This document shows positions 1-9,039 of a stretch of DNA of 64,000 bases, in pieces. The notes under the pieces are model-generated. The model made no database searches, was not told where the DNA came from, and worked only from the letters and a program-made list of their open reading frames with translations. This DNA comes from Dyadobacter jejuensis. GTDB lineage: Bacteria; Bacteroidota; Bacteroidia; Cytophagales; Spirosomataceae. Position 1 is the stretch's first letter. Each line of letters starts with the position of its first letter. A program made the translations under genes and the position numbers. The stretch is from assembly GCF_003149085.1 (NCBI RefSeq), contig NZ_QGDT01000002.1:124001-188000 (forward strand). The letters run 5' to 3'.

Positions 1-630
1 AACTTTTACGTGAAGATAGAAGAAAGGTTTGTCCAAAACCTCAACGCAAGGAAACTCGAGGGAAGCGGCAAGTCCAAGCGACTTTTACTACCTTGGGACG
101 CTCACTTTGCCTTTCTGGAAGTAAGTGCCGACTCCACATTCATAGGAAAGTCGCTTCAGGAGCTAAAAATACGGGAGAAATTTGGCATCAACGTCGTATT
201 GATAGAACGAGGAAGCAAGACCATTCGCCTCCCTAAGCCTACAGAAGTCCTTTATCCCTGCGACCGTATCGAGGTGATAGGAACCGATGCACAATTGGAA
301 GAATTTAAAGGACATATCGAGATCAATACCATCGATCATATGTTTCTTAATTCAGACGATATGATCGTCCTCGAAAAAGTAGAGATCCAATTGGACTCCA
401 AACTACTTGGTAAAACCATACGAAATAGCAAAATAAGGGAGATGATTCATTGTATGATCGTAGGCCTAGAGCGAAATGGGGAACGCATCCTTAACCCCGA
501 TTCTAATATGATTATCGAGTATGAAGACGTTCTTTGGATAGCTGGAGACAAGGAACTTATTAGGGAATTCTTCAAACAGAAAGAACCAAAAGCAGAATCG
601 AATTCGTCCCTTGCTATCGACGACTACTGA
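1..630 (+). CDS. C-terminal part of a cation:proton antiporter (CPA2 type) with two RCK_C domains; 5' end outside the window
   Basis: The frame is open from the first base, so the gene starts upstream; the GTG at base 10 is an internal valine. The visible ~209 residues begin with a short linker of the kind that follows the last membrane helix of CPA2 antiporters (FYVKIEERF, then NLNARKLE), followed by two tandem RCK_C/TrkA_C repeats at about residues 30-105 and 120-190. The repeats share the pattern 'GKSLQELKIREKFG' and 'GKTIRNSKIREM'. Such domains bind small ligands or ions and gate Na+/H+ or K+/H+ exchange at the inner membrane. The transported ion cannot be told from this part. The 3' end overlaps the convergent PLP-enzyme gene by 17 bp. 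Confidence 0.8.
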   Translation, partial: NFYVKIEERFVQNLNARKLEGSGKSKRLLLPWDAHFAFLEVSADSTFIGKSLQELKIREKFGINVVLIERGSKTIRLPKPTEVLYPCDRIEVIGTDAQLEEFKGHIEINTIDHMFLNSDDMIVLEKVEIQLDSKLLGKTIRNSKIREMIHCMIVGLERNGERILNPDSNMIIEYEDVLWIAGDKELIREFFKQKEPKAESNSSLAIDDY

Positions 631-1519
631 GCAGGCCTTGCAGTCCACCGGTATGGATGGTCACAATGCTGGAGCCTGGTTTAAAATAACCACGCTCCAG
701 CAACTGATATAGTCCATACATCATTTTTCCAGTATATATTTGCTCCAGCTGAATGTGATGCTCCCTGTGGAACCAATCTATAAACTCGAGCAACTCGGTA
801 TTCCAACGACCATAGCCACCAAAGTGAAAATCAGTAAACAGGCTTAGGGAGACATCTGGAGATAGCTCCCCAGCCAAATCTAAAATATCTTTTTCCAAAA
901 ACCCCCCGCCCTTTAGTACTGGAAAAGACAGTACCGAAGCACCCGCCGACAGGATTCCCGCCGCAGTACCGCCAGTACCGGAAGCTAGTGCATAGTAGTC
1001 GGGGCGCCGGCCGAGTTGCTCCCGCACTTCTCCCGTTAGCTCTGCTACTCCTTGCAAGGCCAGTGGTCCGGTACCCCCTTCAGCAATGATCATCGGTGAA
1101 TCGAAACGCTGGCACAGTTCATCTAAGAAGGGGCGTTCAGCCCGTTGCTTGTATTCCTGGCGAGTCACAAAAACCAGCTCCATACCCTGCGCTTCGCAAA
1201 AGGCGAGTGTAGAAGAGCGCTCTTTATCTTCGAGTTCCTCCCCTCTGACGACCCCTATGGTACGAAAGCCCAAGAGCTTACCAGCGGCCGACAAGGCGAA
1301 CAGATGGTTGGAAAAAGCTCCACCAAAGGTCAGGATGGTTTTCACATCCCTTTCGTTAGCCTCTTGTAAGGCATACTTTAATTTGCGCCATTTATTTCCC
1401 GAAACCAAAGGATGTATCAGGTCGTCGCGCTTTATATATAGCTCAACTTCAGCCGTTTTCGTCACCGAATCCGTGAGTCTCTGCAGAGGACTGGGTAAGG
1501 TAGTTGCAAGTAATTTCAC
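614..1519 (-). CDS. PLP-dependent D-cysteine desulfhydrase / ACC deaminase family protein
   Basis: About 301 residues of a fold-type II PLP enzyme. The lysine motif SGNKWRKLKYAL supplies the Schiff-base Lys and is followed by FGGAFSNHLFALSAAG, the cofactor and substrate loop of the D-cysteine desulfhydrase/1-aminocyclopropane-1-carboxylate deaminase family. A Gly/Thr-rich phosphate-binding loop (ASGTGGTAAG) follows at about two thirds of the length. Members release ammonia from D-cysteine (plus sulfide and pyruvate) or from ACC; the sequence alone does not decide which. I chose the GTG at 1519 because it sits after an A/T-rich run and gives the usual short N terminus (MKLLATTLPSPLQ); an in-frame ATG at 1558 would add 13 unusual residues. 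Confidence 0.8.
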   Translation of the reverse strand: MKLLATTLPSPLQRLTDSVTKTAEVELYIKRDDLIHPLVSGNKWRKLKYALQEANERDVKTILTFGGAFSNHLFALSAAGKLLGFRTIGVVRGEELEDKERSSTLAFCEAQGMELVFVTRQEYKQRAERPFLDELCQRFDSPMIIAEGGTGPLALQGVAELTGEVREQLGRRPDYYALASGTGGTAAGILSAGASVLSFPVLKGGGFLEKDILDLAGELSPDVSLSLFTDFHFGGYGRWNTELLEFIDWFHREHHIQLEQIYTGKMMYGLYQLLERGYFKPGSSIVTIHTGGLQGLLSSRR

Positions 1520-1596
1520 AATTTTTAATATTTTTGTAGTCTGAATACCCCAGCACAAGGGCTGTATGAAAGCCTATCATTCCTTATATCTACCGA

Positions 1597-2628
1597 ATGT
1601 CTATTGACTTACAAGAAATACCTTCCGAGGAAGACGATCTATTTGAACACTACAGAATCGTAGTCGATAAGGGACAAACCCCTATCCGGCTAGACAGATA
1701 CCTGAGCCATCATGTAGCCAATGCTTCTCGAACAAAAATACAAAATGGAATTGAAGCCGAGGCAGTAAAAGTAAATGACATCCCCAGCAAGGCCAGCTAT
1801 AAAGTAAAGCCCCTGGATGTTATTACCTTGTCGCTACCCGAGCCACCGAGGGATACGGACATCCTCCCCGAAAACATCCCACTGGACATCATATATGAAG
1901 ATGATGTGCTGCTGATCGTCAACAAACCTACCGGAATGGTGGTACACCCTGCGCATGGTAACTGGACAGGAACCCTCATCAACGCCCTGGTATATCATTT
2001 TAACAATCTCCCGACTGGTCGGAATGGCGAAGGACGTCCCGGACTGGTACATCGTATCGATAAAGACACCTCGGGGCTATTGGTGATCGCCAAAACGGAG
2101 TTTGCAATGAGTTTCCTTGCCAAGCAGTTTTTCGATCACAGTATTGAACGCACCTATCAGGCGATCGTCTGGGGCGTTCCTGACGAAGAGAAAGGCACTA
2201 TAACGGGGCATATCGGACGGAGTGCACGCGATCGCCGGGTGATGTCGGTATATACCGATGGTAGCCAGGGAAAGCATGCGGTTACGCATTATGAAGTCCT
2301 GCGGCCCTTGCGTTATATATCCTTGGTGAAATGTAATTTAGAGACAGGACGCACGCATCAGATAAGAGCCCATATGCAGCACATAGGCCACCCTATTTTT
2401 AATGATCCCAGCTACGGAGGCGACCGCATCGTGAAGGGAATAGCCAACGGCACTTATAAAACCATGGTACAAAACTGCTTTGGGATGATTTCAGGACAGG
2501 CGTTACATGCCAAATCGTTAGGCTTTATCCACCCTAGCAGCAAGCAATGGGTGCAATTTGATACCGAACTGCCCGAAAGCTTTCAGAACATCATCGATAA
2601 ATGGGAAACCTTTGTCCAATATCAGTAA
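1597..2628 (+). CDS. RluA/RluD-family 23S rRNA pseudouridine synthase
   Basis: 343 residues. An S4 RNA-binding domain lies at about residues 28-85 (RLDRYLSHHV start) and the pseudouridine synthase domain at about 95-320. The catalytic motif HRIDKDTSG lies at 152-160, with Asp155 as the expected nucleophile. The 'GRTHQIRAHMQHIGHPI' block typical of the family is present near residue 250. S4 plus this length fits RluD-like enzymes that modify helix 69 of 23S rRNA, but several RluA paralogues occur per Bacteroidota genome and the exact target is inferred. It diverges from the PLP-enzyme gene. Confidence 0.9.
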   Translation: MSIDLQEIPSEEDDLFEHYRIVVDKGQTPIRLDRYLSHHVANASRTKIQNGIEAEAVKVNDIPSKASYKVKPLDVITLSLPEPPRDTDILPENIPLDIIYEDDVLLIVNKPTGMVVHPAHGNWTGTLINALVYHFNNLPTGRNGEGRPGLVHRIDKDTSGLLVIAKTEFAMSFLAKQFFDHSIERTYQAIVWGVPDEEKGTITGHIGRSARDRRVMSVYTDGSQGKHAVTHYEVLRPLRYISLVKCNLETGRTHQIRAHMQHIGHPIFNDPSYGGDRIVKGIANGTYKTMVQNCFGMISGQALHAKSLGFIHPSSKQWVQFDTELPESFQNIIDKWETFVQYQ

Positions 2629-2678
2629 AATATAGTAAATTGTATTTTCATTAATCATTAAGAGTAGCGACTATAAGA

Positions 2679-3122
2679 ATGCAAATATCAACACGACAAG
2701 GTAAGGAAAGTGATATACCAGCAGTACTAGAACTGGTCAAAGAATTGGCCCTATACGAACGGGCCCTAGACCAAGTAAGTAATACTGAAGAAAAAATGCG
2801 TCAAGATTACGAGGATAAACTCTTCGATTTTTTCGTGGCAGAAGTGGATGGTACCATCGTTGGGCTTTCGCTGTACTATTATCGCTACTCTACCTGGAAA
2901 GGCAAGAGACTATATCTTGAAGACATCATCGTGACCGAATCTATGCGGGGAAGCGGTATCGGCAAAGTACTATTCGATGCCACTATTCAGGCAGCTAAGG
3001 CTAGTGCATGCAGCGGAATGATGTGGCAAGTATTGGACTGGAACACCTCTGCCGTCGGTTTTTACCGGAAATACGGCACCAATTTCGATAGCGAATGGAT
3101 TAACTGTAATTTGGACTTCTAA
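2679..3122 (+). CDS. GNAT-family N-acetyltransferase, SSAT (diamine acetyltransferase)-like
   Basis: 147 residues making a single GNAT domain. The acetyl-CoA loop is RGSGIGKVLFD at about residues 90-100. The blocks 'LYLEDIIV' and 'WQVLDWNTSAVGFYRKYG' are characteristic of the spermidine/spermine (diamine) acetyltransferase-like subgroup, so a polyamine or amino-acid amine substrate is plausible but not shown. It lies 50 bp after the pseudouridine synthase on the same strand and converges on trmD with a 15-bp gap. Confidence 0.85.
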   Translation: MQISTRQGKESDIPAVLELVKELALYERALDQVSNTEEKMRQDYEDKLFDFFVAEVDGTIVGLSLYYYRYSTWKGKRLYLEDIIVTESMRGSGIGKVLFDATIQAAKASACSGMMWQVLDWNTSAVGFYRKYGTNFDSEWINCNLDF

Positions 3123-3137
3123 GGCTTAGTTCAACAC

Positions 3138-3821
3138 TCAATCGAGCAGGTCCGGGCGTCGTGTGCGCGTTCGGATCAAAGCCTGCTCATAGCGCCAATC
3201 TTCTATCTTTGCTTCATGCCCCGACAACAAGATATCGGGCACTTTACTCCCTTCAAAATCGGCCGGCCTTGAGTAAACCGGTGGGGCGAGCAGGTTGTCT
3301 TGAAAAGAATCGGTAAGTGCTGACGTTTCATCGTTGAGCACCCCAGGAATAAGCCTCACGATGGAGTCGACCAAAACGGCTGCTCCGAGCTCACCGCCCG
3401 AAAGCACATAATCACCAATACTTAACTCTCTGGTGACGAACAGATCACGTACCCGTTGATCTACCCCTTTATAATGGCCACAAAGCATGATAAGATTCCC
3501 TTTGAGCGACAACTGGTTCACTATTCCCTGATTAAGGCGCTCCCCATCTGGCGTCAGGTATATCACCTCATCGTACTCGTGCCGGGATTGCAGGTCGCGT
3601 ATACAACGTGCTATAGGCTCCACTTGCATGACCATCCCTGCCCCCCCGCCAAACGCATAGTCGTCGATGGTGCGGTGTTTGTTGGTGGAATACTGCCGCA
3701 GATCATGGACTACAATCTCGGCATGGCCAGCCTGTTGGGCACGTTTTAGAATGGAATGCGAAAAAAAACTATGCAGCAGGTCGGGTACACAGGTAATAAT
3801 ATCAATCCGCATCGTCGGCAA
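3138..3821 (-). CDS. trmD: tRNA (guanine-37-N1)-methyltransferase TrmD
   Basis: 227 residues; a SPOUT methyltransferase that makes m1G37 in tRNAs and prevents +1 frameshifting. The N-terminal half has the [13 protein letters not shown] block; the trefoil-knot SAM site follows at about 110-160 ([12 protein letters not shown], then [11 protein letters not shown]), both near-invariant in TrmD. It is the last gene of the rpsP-rimM-trmD operon. The first ATG overlaps rimM by 20 bp; the fourth codon (ATG at 3812, MRIDIIT) is a more typical N terminus and shortens the overlap to 11 bp. Either way the two genes look translationally coupled. Confidence 0.96.
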   Translation of the reverse strand: MPTMRIDIITCVPDLLHSFFSHSILKRAQQAGHAEIVVHDLRQYSTNKHRTIDDYAFGGGAGMVMQVEPIARCIRDLQSRHEYDEVIYLTPDGERLNQGIVNQLSLKGNLIMLCGHYKGVDQRVRDLFVTRELSIGDYVLSGGELGAAVLVDSIVRLIPGVLNDETSALTDSFQDNLLAPPVYSRPADFEGSKVPDILLSGHEAKIEDWRYEQALIRTRTRRPDLLD

Positions 3822-4362
3822 TGTTTTCTGATTCAGTATCTAAATATACGTCTAAAAGCCCTTCGGGTAGGTTCACAAAAAGGATCTTTTGAGATTTATC
3901 GGCTTTCAAAACAATATCGTTGGCCGTAGGAATAAGGACTTCGGCACCTTTATACTTCATATTGATCAGATCCTGACCGTTCAAGGAGTACACTTCTTCT
4001 ACCACTCCCAAAGCACCCAGTTCTTGATCGCTCACCTGATAGCCCTTAATCTCGTGATAGTAAAACTGATCGTCGTCTAGGGATTGCAAATGATCGATAG
4101 GCAAGTACAAGGATGCTCCTACCAAGGCTTGCGCTTTTTCTATAGTATCCACATCCTCAAAAGTTACAATGGCGTTACTCTGCTTTTGAAGGTTCAGATC
4201 TTCGATAAAGTAGGGAACCAATTCCCCTTTCAATTCCACAAAAACCGTCTCCAAATCCTCATAATCGGACGGGTCGTCCACATCGAGAAAGAACACCAAA
4301 TTCCCGGCCATTCCGTGGGTACGAACAATGTAGCCTAGTAAAAAACAATTATCTTGATTCAC
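3802..4362 (-). CDS. rimM: 16S rRNA processing / 30S maturation factor RimM
   Basis: 186 residues. The N-terminal RimM beta-barrel (about 1-90) begins with the typical '[18 protein letters not shown]' block. A PRC-barrel domain follows at about 100-175, with the LIPTANDIV segment. RimM binds S19 and helps 30S head maturation. It lies between rpsP and trmD, which is the conserved order, and overlaps trmD. The 146-bp gap to rpsP has no evident gene. Confidence 0.95.
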   Translation of the reverse strand: MNQDNCFLLGYIVRTHGMAGNLVFFLDVDDPSDYEDLETVFVELKGELVPYFIEDLNLQKQSNAIVTFEDVDTIEKAQALVGASLYLPIDHLQSLDDDQFYYHEIKGYQVSDQELGALGVVEEVYSLNGQDLINMKYKGAEVLIPTANDIVLKADKSQKILFVNLPEGLLDVYLDTESENIADDAD

Positions 4363-4508
4363 GGCAATCCAAATTTTTTAAACCTATCCCTTTTTGCCTA
4401 AGTTGGCATTATATGACGCAAGAAACATCTTGCTTACCATTCACTTTAAACAAATATGAGCCTGACGGAGGACCGCAGACTCATATTTCTCCTAAATTCT
4501 ATAATTTC

Positions 4509-5075
4509 TTATTCAGCTGCAGGAGTTTCTGGCGTTTCGTCAGCAGGAGCTTCAACTTGTGCCTCATCTTCTGTGGCTTCAGCTGCTGGCTCTTCTACTA
4601 CTTCTTCTACTACCGGAGGTGCATTTTTCTTCGCGATCGCTTCTGCACGATTCTGGTTTACCTTACGTTCTGCATCCAACTTAGCATCTTTATCTGCTTT
4701 AAGTTTGTCTGCCAAAGATCCAGCTGCAGTAGCTTTACGGTCTGTTTTGGATACACTCCATTCTTCAAAGCGCGCATCGGCCACTTCTTGAGTGATGGCT
4801 CCTTTGATCACCCCTACTTGCAAATGCTTACGAAACATTACACCTTCGTGTTGCAAAATAGAGCGAGTAGTATCGGTAGGTTGTGCACCTTTCAACAACC
4901 AATCCACTGCCTTAGCAGATTCCAATACAATAGTTGATGGATTTGTACCTGGGTTATAGCTACCCAATTTTTCAATAAAGCGACCATCCCGTGGTGCTCT
5001 GGCATCAGCGACAACTATATCATAAATCGCCTTCTTTTTGCGTCCCCGACGCGCTAGTCTAATTTTAACTGCCAT
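4509..5075 (-). CDS. rpsP: 30S ribosomal protein S16 with long acidic C-terminal extension
   Basis: 188 residues, about twice the length of Escherichia coli S16. The first ~80 residues are the conserved S16 domain (MAVKIRLARRGRKK start; GRFIEKLGSYNP). The rest is a Lys/Ala-rich helical stretch followed by an Ala/Glu/Pro-rich acidic tail from about residue 150. Such extensions are usual in Bacteroidota, so this is not a fusion artefact. It is the first gene of rpsP-rimM-trmD and has a -7 box about 50 bp upstream. Confidence 0.97.
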   Translation of the reverse strand: MAVKIRLARRGRKKKAIYDIVVADARAPRDGRFIEKLGSYNPGTNPSTIVLESAKAVDWLLKGAQPTDTTRSILQHEGVMFRKHLQVGVIKGAITQEVADARFEEWSVSKTDRKATAAGSLADKLKADKDAKLDAERKVNQNRAEAIAKKNAPPVVEEVVEEPAAEATEDEAQVEAPADETPETPAAE

Positions 5076-5124
5076 TGTTTTGAAATGTTATGTTGGGATC
5101 TCGTCCCGAATAATAAATAGGCTG

Positions 5125-5132
5125 CAAAGGTA
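5125..5132 (-). promoter_or_regulatory. Candidate Bacteroidota -7 promoter element for rpsP
   Basis: On the minus strand the sequence reads TACCTTTG, an exact match to the TAnnTTTG -7 consensus of Bacteroidota sigma factors. It lies about 50 bp before the rpsP start, giving a short leader. I find no TTTG -33 partner at the usual distance. Confidence 0.55.
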
Positions 5133-5177
5133 CTAAAATTATACGACTATTGGAATAATGGACTCAAGAATAAAATG

Positions 5178-5453
5178 TTAATAGCCTCTAACCGGATCGG
5201 CTGTAGCCCTTTTGACCCATCGCAGTGCTTGAATGAGCAGATCCCTACCTTGCGGGACGGCATGCTTGGCAATCAATTTCTCTACCACAAAAGGCACCGC
5301 ATAGTTGAGCGGTGTGGGTAACCGACGGAGTAAGGTCTTTCCCAATATGGTACTAACGCTTAATTCGAGTCCCTGAAGGACGCTATTGGACGGGCCTGCA
5401 GTTAATAAATCCTTCACATAGGAAGCTGCAGGAGTTTTATTATTTTCAGACAT
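5178..5453 (-). CDS. Small conserved-looking hypothetical protein
   Basis: 91 residues; I do not recognise the family. It has an N-terminal polar segment, then a moderately hydrophobic stretch (about 25-65) with a basic patch (LLRRLPTP) and a basic C terminus (ALRWVKRAT). It may be a membrane-associated or amphipathic helical protein. It lies 119 bp downstream of the YtxH-like gene on the same strand, but a strong inverted repeat separates them. Codon use and base composition are like its neighbours. Confidence 0.6.
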   Translation of the reverse strand: MSENNKTPAASYVKDLLTAGPSNSVLQGLELSVSTILGKTLLRRLPTPLNYAVPFVVEKLIAKHAVPQGRDLLIQALRWVKRATADPVRGY

Positions 5454-5489
5454 AGTGCATATATTAAGTGAATATCCATTTAATCAAAA

Positions 5490-5554
5490 CACCCCATAAT
5501 CGATCTACAATGGATGGCGTTATCAATACGCCTCATAGCTGTCGTTATGGGGTG
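5490..5554. terminator. Nested inverted repeat, probable terminator of the YtxH-like gene
   Basis: Outer arms caccccataa (5490-5499) and ttatggggtg (5545-5554) are perfect complements. The 45-nt loop contains a second stem, ggcgt/acgcc. On the minus strand the structure follows the YtxH-like stop codon at 5573 and its last arm runs into TTTTG, as a Rho-independent terminator would. The long structured loop is unusual. Confidence 0.45.
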
Positions 5555-5572
5555 CTCTACTTTATCAGGGAT

Positions 5573-5854
5573 TTATAGCATTTCGACATCCTGCTTAACA
5601 CTTTTCAAATCCTCGGCCGACTTCTCAGTCTTATGCACATAGGCTTCCCCTTTAGACTTTAGCTCGTCCACTTTCTCCATGGCCTTGGCCTTGCTTTTCT
5701 CTAAAGCATCCAATAGTTCGGAGGCCAGGTCGTTGGTTTTCTTTTTCAGTTTTTTACGGGTTTTGTCGCCATCCTCTGGCGCACACAACATCCCTATAAC
5801 GGCTCCTACTACTGCTGCGGAAATTATGCCAATCAATGCTTTGCTATTTTTCAT
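5573..5854 (-). CDS. YtxH domain-containing protein
   Basis: 93 residues. An N-terminal hydrophobic segment (about 5-25, small-residue rich, ending in CAPEDG) matches the YtxH pattern of one glycine-rich membrane helix followed by 'APxxGxxTRxxLK'. The remaining ~65 residues are a charged, Lys/Glu-rich predicted coiled coil. YtxH proteins are small envelope or stress-associated proteins of unknown molecular role. Confidence 0.75.
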   Translation of the reverse strand: MKNSKALIGIISAAVVGAVIGMLCAPEDGDKTRKKLKKKTNDLASELLDALEKSKAKAMEKVDELKSKGEAYVHKTEKSAEDLKSVKQDVEML

Positions 5855-6183
5855 ACTAATATTTGTTAATTTGGTGAAAATCGAATGGAAAGATTAAAAA
5901 AGCATTCCAACCTCCCAACGAAAACTATAATATACTCAATTACTGACAATTAGACACCATTATTTATTCTGCATATCCTATATTTTAGCCAAAATGATGA
6001 ATTATTGGGATAACTTTCCACAGTAATCATGATATAACGCAACACAATCACCAAAATGGCGTATCCCTTGGCAAGGTTCTTGCTAGTTTGTATTTAAGGC
6101 CTTTTTCCTCATTTTGAAATAGGTAACCATAAACTACCAACCCCTCCTCTCTGAATATACAAATATAATCTAGAAGATGCCCT
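5855..6183. other. Intergenic region without a recognised gene
   Basis: 329 bp, A/T-rich, between the divergent YtxH-like and response-regulator genes. It must hold promoters for both, but I find no exact TAnnTTTG box with a partner. No tRNA-like or repeat structure is evident. Confidence 0.5.
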
Positions 6184-6552
6184 ATGAAAATTGTGATAAT
6201 TGAGGATGAAAAGGACTTGAGTACACTAATGCGCAACTTCCTTATAAAACAATTTCAAACCGACTCATCCGCCGCCGTGATTAAAATTGCACACACCTTA
6301 TCGGAAGGAAAACATATTGTAAGTAACCTGAAGCCTGATTGGATTTTTCTGGACAATAACCTTCCCGATGGTAAAGGCATCAACGAAATTGTTCATCTTA
6401 AATCGACCCCATCGCCTGACCCCGTCAAAGTAGTGATGATGAGTGCCATGACCAACCTAAGAGATGAAGCCCTACACTTGGGTGCCGACTTCTTTTTGGA
6501 TAAGCCTATCAGCTTCAATGCCGTTATCAAAATTATCGCCAGCAATTCCTAG
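6184..6552 (+). CDS. Single-domain response regulator (CheY-like receiver)
   Basis: 122 residues forming only a receiver domain. The acidic pocket is EDE at 7-9, the phospho-acceptor is Asp57 (WIFLDNNLPDG), the conserved Ser/Thr is in MMSAMT and the Lys is in FFLDKP near 110. There is no output domain, so it acts by protein contact or in a phosphorelay. No kinase is adjacent; the histidine kinase at 17.6-19.0 kb has its own OmpR-type partner. Its stop lies 90 bp from the convergent TPR gene. Confidence 0.88.
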   Translation: MKIVIIEDEKDLSTLMRNFLIKQFQTDSSAAVIKIAHTLSEGKHIVSNLKPDWIFLDNNLPDGKGINEIVHLKSTPSPDPVKVVMMSAMTNLRDEALHLGADFFLDKPISFNAVIKIIASNS

Positions 6553-6642
6553 AAAAGGTTCGTTATCCACCACACCTCTACTTTTTTTACTCAAATCGTA
6601 GAAAGAAATACCCAACGATTAGGTAAGACCTGAATCCGAGCG

Positions 6643-8922
6643 TCACCAGAAAACAGGGCACCTAGTGCCAGAACTGGCACGTTTCCCGGGCATTTTCACC
6701 TTCTGGGAGCGGTACTTGGTTCGTTTCCTTGATTTCGACTCTTCCTCTTGGGGAGCATAAGGCTCCATTTTAAAATCAAACTCAGGGATAAAATATTCCT
6801 CTCTATAATGCTCAGGAGGTAAAGGCATATAATGACGCCCTGGAAATGTAAGAGTATCGAAGGTGTAATCGTATAAAAAAATGGTCACAAAACCATCCCG
6901 ACTATATTTAATACCAATATCAGAATAAGGACCATCATCACCAGCCGAGGCCACCAATTTCATCATTTCCTCTTGTTTCCCTTTCAAAAGCACGTTCATA
7001 TTATATTGAAATACGCGGTGAAGGGAGTCCAACTGAATAGCCACCCCCAAGTAATAACGGGCATCTTTGACCATCTGTCTGCCTGCATACATCACAGCGG
7101 TATTATTCAAAGCACTCTTGTCCTGGTAATTCTGATAGCTAAGCTTGGCCTCATCATATTGTTCCCAGTATTTATATACATTGCCTTGATTTACATTATA
7201 CAATTTTCGGCTTGGTGCTGCAGCCATGGCATTTTTAAAATCAGCAAATGCCCCGTCATATCTTATATTGGCTAGGTTCACTTCGCGTTTCTGCTCGTGA
7301 CGGTTGCCAAGATAAGACTGTACGATTCCATGGTTATTCAACAAAAAGGGTAAGTCAGGGCGTTCCCCGAGCAAACTATCGAATAGGGCCATAGATTTGT
7401 CCAGTTGATCGTCCTCTAGCAATACTACGCCCCAGCCATTCTGAGCGTTAATGTTTTCGGGCTTTAAGGTTACTGCCTTTCTAAAAACCTGATACGCCTT
7501 GGTAAACATATCGAAATGGATGAGCAAGTTCCCATAATTGCTCCACATTTCACTATAGTTTTTTTCTAGCCCTAAGGCCTTGGCCAAATACTGACCGGCC
7601 CTACTATATTGTTTTTGGGCAATTAGGTTATTACTCATCCCAGCCATAGCTTCGTATCGATTTGGATCCAAGGCCAAAGCCGTTAAAAACGACTTTTCGG
7701 CCAGCTCCAAGCGTCCTAACTGCTGAGCGGTATAGCCTTTGGTCACAAACAGGTCGGCCTGCTGGGGGTTATTGTCATCCAAGGCGTCGCTCCCACTTTC
7801 AAAATCGTCCATAGCCCTCTGATAGCGCTTCCTGCCATAATTGGACACCGCCCTTCCCAAATAAGCCATTCCATAGGTATCATCCAGCTTTAGCGCCCTA
7901 TCGAACAAATTAAAGGCGAAGTCATACTCGTGTTTGGCCAGATGAACATTTGCTATTCCACAAAGCAAAGCAGGGGTTTCACGCATAGAGGAAGCCGCTA
8001 GCCGATAATAGCGCATGGCCATTTCCAATTGGTTTTTCCCGTAAAAAGCATGAGCCAGACCTAAATAAGCACTGGCTCTAAAACCTCTGTGGCCACTTTG
8101 AATGTACGCTTCAAATACCTCTTTGGCCTTAGAGAATTCATTTAAAGACAATAAGGAATTGGCATAACGGATTTGGGCTTTATGGAAGCGTCGGGCCACC
8201 TTTTCAAAATCCTTCACGGCACTTTTCTCTTGGTTCAAATCCATATACAAATCTCCACGAAGTAGCCGGTATGCAGCCAGTTCATCTTTGGATCGAATCG
8301 CTAGGGAAAGCTCATCGACAGCCTCTGCCTTTTCGCCATTAAGATGGGCCAATAGCCCCTTATTATAATGCCACTTGGCTGCCTTCCTCCCATAATTTAC
8401 CGATTGCGCATAATTATTAGCGGCCTCATAAGCCTGCTCACGTCCATAGCCATACAGCATATTAAGGTCTAAATGGGGCCTGCTGGGCACTTTTTGAAGA
8501 TCCTCTCTGGATCGTTTATACTCCCCTGCTAGCATGGCTACCAGCCCCCGATTGTAGCGAAGGTCGTCCGATTGGTTCGACAGGTCTAAGCCTTTCAAAA
8601 TCCGGTACGATTTATGAAAATTCCCACTCAAGGCCAGTAGTAGCGCTTCATTGTTCAGCCTGGCAATGGAATCGGAAGGGTTGTATTGGGCCTGGTGGTA
8701 TTTATTATAATGGGCTTTTAGCTGCCGAAGTTTCTTCTGATAATCGACCGACCTTAAAAGCGCCGGGTTATTTTCTTCAAAAGACTGGTTAAACAACGGC
8801 AATATTTCTTTTAAACCAGAATTACAATCATCGAAGTTTTGGGCATACCCTCGCAAGCCTGTCCAAAAACAAGCAAGCAATAGCCAAATAAAGGAATAAT
8901 CAGATGGAGTCCTTTTGTTCAT
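6643..8922 (-). CDS. Large secreted/periplasmic tetratricopeptide-repeat protein
   Basis: 759 residues. The N terminus has a hydrophobic segment (FIWLLLACFWTGLRGYAQ) that looks like a signal peptide ending near residue 28. From about 90 to 640 it consists of successive TPR units; clear ones include 'YMAYLGRAVSNYGRKRYQRA' and 'YSEMWSNYGNLLIHFDMFTK'. The last ~100 residues are not TPR and end in a Lys/Arg-rich tail. TPR arrays mediate protein contacts. No catalytic domain is visible and the partner is unknown. It is monocistronic. Confidence 0.82.
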   Translation of the reverse strand: MNKRTPSDYSFIWLLLACFWTGLRGYAQNFDDCNSGLKEILPLFNQSFEENNPALLRSVDYQKKLRQLKAHYNKYHQAQYNPSDSIARLNNEALLLALSGNFHKSYRILKGLDLSNQSDDLRYNRGLVAMLAGEYKRSREDLQKVPSRPHLDLNMLYGYGREQAYEAANNYAQSVNYGRKAAKWHYNKGLLAHLNGEKAEAVDELSLAIRSKDELAAYRLLRGDLYMDLNQEKSAVKDFEKVARRFHKAQIRYANSLLSLNEFSKAKEVFEAYIQSGHRGFRASAYLGLAHAFYGKNQLEMAMRYYRLAASSMRETPALLCGIANVHLAKHEYDFAFNLFDRALKLDDTYGMAYLGRAVSNYGRKRYQRAMDDFESGSDALDDNNPQQADLFVTKGYTAQQLGRLELAEKSFLTALALDPNRYEAMAGMSNNLIAQKQYSRAGQYLAKALGLEKNYSEMWSNYGNLLIHFDMFTKAYQVFRKAVTLKPENINAQNGWGVVLLEDDQLDKSMALFDSLLGERPDLPFLLNNHGIVQSYLGNRHEQKREVNLANIRYDGAFADFKNAMAAAPSRKLYNVNQGNVYKYWEQYDEAKLSYQNYQDKSALNNTAVMYAGRQMVKDARYYLGVAIQLDSLHRVFQYNMNVLLKGKQEEMMKLVASAGDDGPYSDIGIKYSRDGFVTIFLYDYTFDTLTFPGRHYMPLPPEHYREEYFIPEFDFKMEPYAPQEEESKSRKRTKYRSQKVKMPGKRASSGTRCPVFW

Positions 8923-9039
8923 TTTTGTTTAGGGCGCTACTCTCTATTGCGAACCTACATGGTTATGCTGACAATTCAAAACCTTTAACTAAACGACCCC
9001 AAAATAATCCTGTTCTCTAATCAGAAAAACTCAAACTAC

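Noticed and set aside
1086-1544. 152-codon open frame on the plus strand opposite the PLP enzyme
   Set aside because: It lies entirely antisense to a well-supported gene, with Ser/Lys-rich translation and no family character.
4413-4937. 174-codon open frame antisense to rpsP
   Set aside because: Cys/Phe/Tyr-rich translation is the mirror of the Ala/Glu-rich S16 tail; a compositional shadow.
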